64,000 bases of DNA, taken from positions 1 to 64,000 of the forward strand of contig NZ_VEDO01000019.1 in assembly GCF_007677875.1 (NCBI RefSeq), read 5' to 3'. Positions 63,702-64,000 of this stretch are shown here, piece by piece. The position numbers were made by a program, and so were the translations under genes. The first letter of the stretch is position 1, and the number at the start of each line of letters is the position of its first letter. The notes under the pieces were generated by a model that worked only from the letters and a program-made list of their open reading frames with translations, did no database searches and was not told the DNA's origin. The stretch comes from Variovorax boronicumulans (GTDB taxonomy: Bacteria > Pseudomonadota > Gammaproteobacteria > Burkholderiales > Burkholderiaceae_C).

Positions 63702-64000
63702 ATGAACCGCCTGATGCTGACCGCGTCGATCGCCGAACTCAAGGCCCTGCGCCACACCCCGGCCGGCTTGCCCGCCCAGGATCTGGTACTGGAACACGAG
63801 TCGGAGGTCGAGGAAGCAGGGCAGACCCGGCAGGTCAAGGCGACCATCCGGGCCGTGGCCTTCGGTGCGGTGGCAGAGCGCATGCGCAAGCAGGTGGTCG
63901 GCAGCAGCTGGCGGTTCGCCGGTTTCGTCACCAACCAGCGCGTGGGCAAGGGCCTCGTTCTGCACGTGCAAGAGTTTCAACCAGTTTCAACCGATTCATC
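63702..64000 (+). CDS. priB: PriB, primosomal replication protein N (cut by window end)
   Basis: Single-strand DNA-binding OB-fold protein of the restart primosome. The visible 99 codons read MNRLMLTASIAELKALRHTP, then GLPAQDLVLEHESEV, QTRQVKATIRAVAFGAVAER and GSSWRFAGFVTNQRVGKGLV, all typical of betaproteobacterial PriB (about 95-105 residues). No stop is reached before the edge, so only a few residues are missing. Position right after rpsF confirms the call. Confidence 0.92.
   Translation, partial: MNRLMLTASIAELKALRHTPAGLPAQDLVLEHESEVEEAGQTRQVKATIRAVAFGAVAERMRKQVVGSSWRFAGFVTNQRVGKGLVLHVQEFQPVSTDS

Overview
The window is high-GC DNA from a betaproteobacterium of the order Burkholderiales, most likely family Comamonadaceae. 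This rests on the surE-pcm-nlpD-rpoS block, the tandem Bug-type solute receptors, an Arg32-type elongation factor P beside its rhamnosyltransferase EarP, and the hupB-tRNA-ppiD arrangement. Almost everything is chromosomal core sequence: no insertion sequence, prophage, integron or CRISPR array is visible, no gene looks broken, and only the last gene (priB) is cut, by the window edge.

Layout. 1-3.4 kb: a CaiB/BaiF CoA-transferase divergent from a PrpR-type sigma-54 activator, with a near-consensus sigma-54 promoter between them. 3.4-11.1 kb (minus): a long run ribD-ribE-ribBA-ribH-nusB-aminotransferase-ybgC-tolQ-tolR-tolA; five successive junctions are 4-base ATGA overlaps. 11.1-15.3 kb (minus): a type IV pilus minor-pilin operon fimT-pilV-pilW-pilX and a short pilY1. 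15.4-18.2 kb (minus): nrdR, glyA with a structured leader, and a membrane-anchored lytic transglycosylase. 18.2-18.8 kb: a 581-base gene-free stretch with a good minus-strand promoter, an operator-like palindrome and a promoter-hairpin-terminator unit that looks like an unannotated small RNA. 18.8-25.2 kb (plus): a giant AsmA-like DUF748 protein and a DUF349 protein. 25.2-27.8 kb (minus): efp, earP and a LysR regulator. 27.9-32.1 kb (plus): CoA-transferase, HMG-CoA-lyase-like enzyme and two Bug receptors, a probable organic-acid degradation operon. 32.1-36.7 kb (plus): uvrC, pgsA, a DMT exporter and a tartrate/malate-type dehydrogenase. 36.9-39.5 kb: hupB, tRNA-Val, ppiD, tRNA-His. 39.7-43.2 kb: a PAS-GGDEF-EAL protein and a quinone oxidoreductase. 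43.3-48.3 kb: surE-pcm-nlpD-rpoS and rlmD. 48.3-50.0 kb: a small lipoprotein, a Bax-inhibitor-1 family protein and an HbpS/GlcG-like protein. 50.2-54.8 kb (minus): an iron block with bfr, an alpha-hydroxy-acid oxidase, bfd, tonB-exbB-exbD and a Fur-box hemP. 55.1-57.4 kb: ahpC-ahpF. 57.4-60.9 kb: divergent PEP synthase and its regulator. 60.9-64 kb: a fused sodium symporter, rpsF and priB.

How the genes work together. The riboflavin cluster makes FMN/FAD; its tail feeds envelope maintenance (YbgC, TolQRA). The iron block pairs storage (Bfr), release (Bfd), energised uptake (TonB-ExbB-ExbD) and haem uptake control (HemP), and it lies next to the peroxide defence pair AhpC-AhpF. EF-P with EarP relieves ribosome stalling at polyproline, which matters here because TolA and TonB are proline-rich.

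No wholly new defence or mobile system was found. The items most worth following up are the candidate small RNA at 18.59-18.79 kb, a 23-residue membrane microprotein overlapping bfd, the fused DUF4212-symporter with an EF-hand-like loop, the CoA-transferase lacking the usual catalytic aspartate, the RibBA whose cyclohydrolase half has lost its zinc cysteines, and a 30-base palindrome upstream of the minor-pilin operon.
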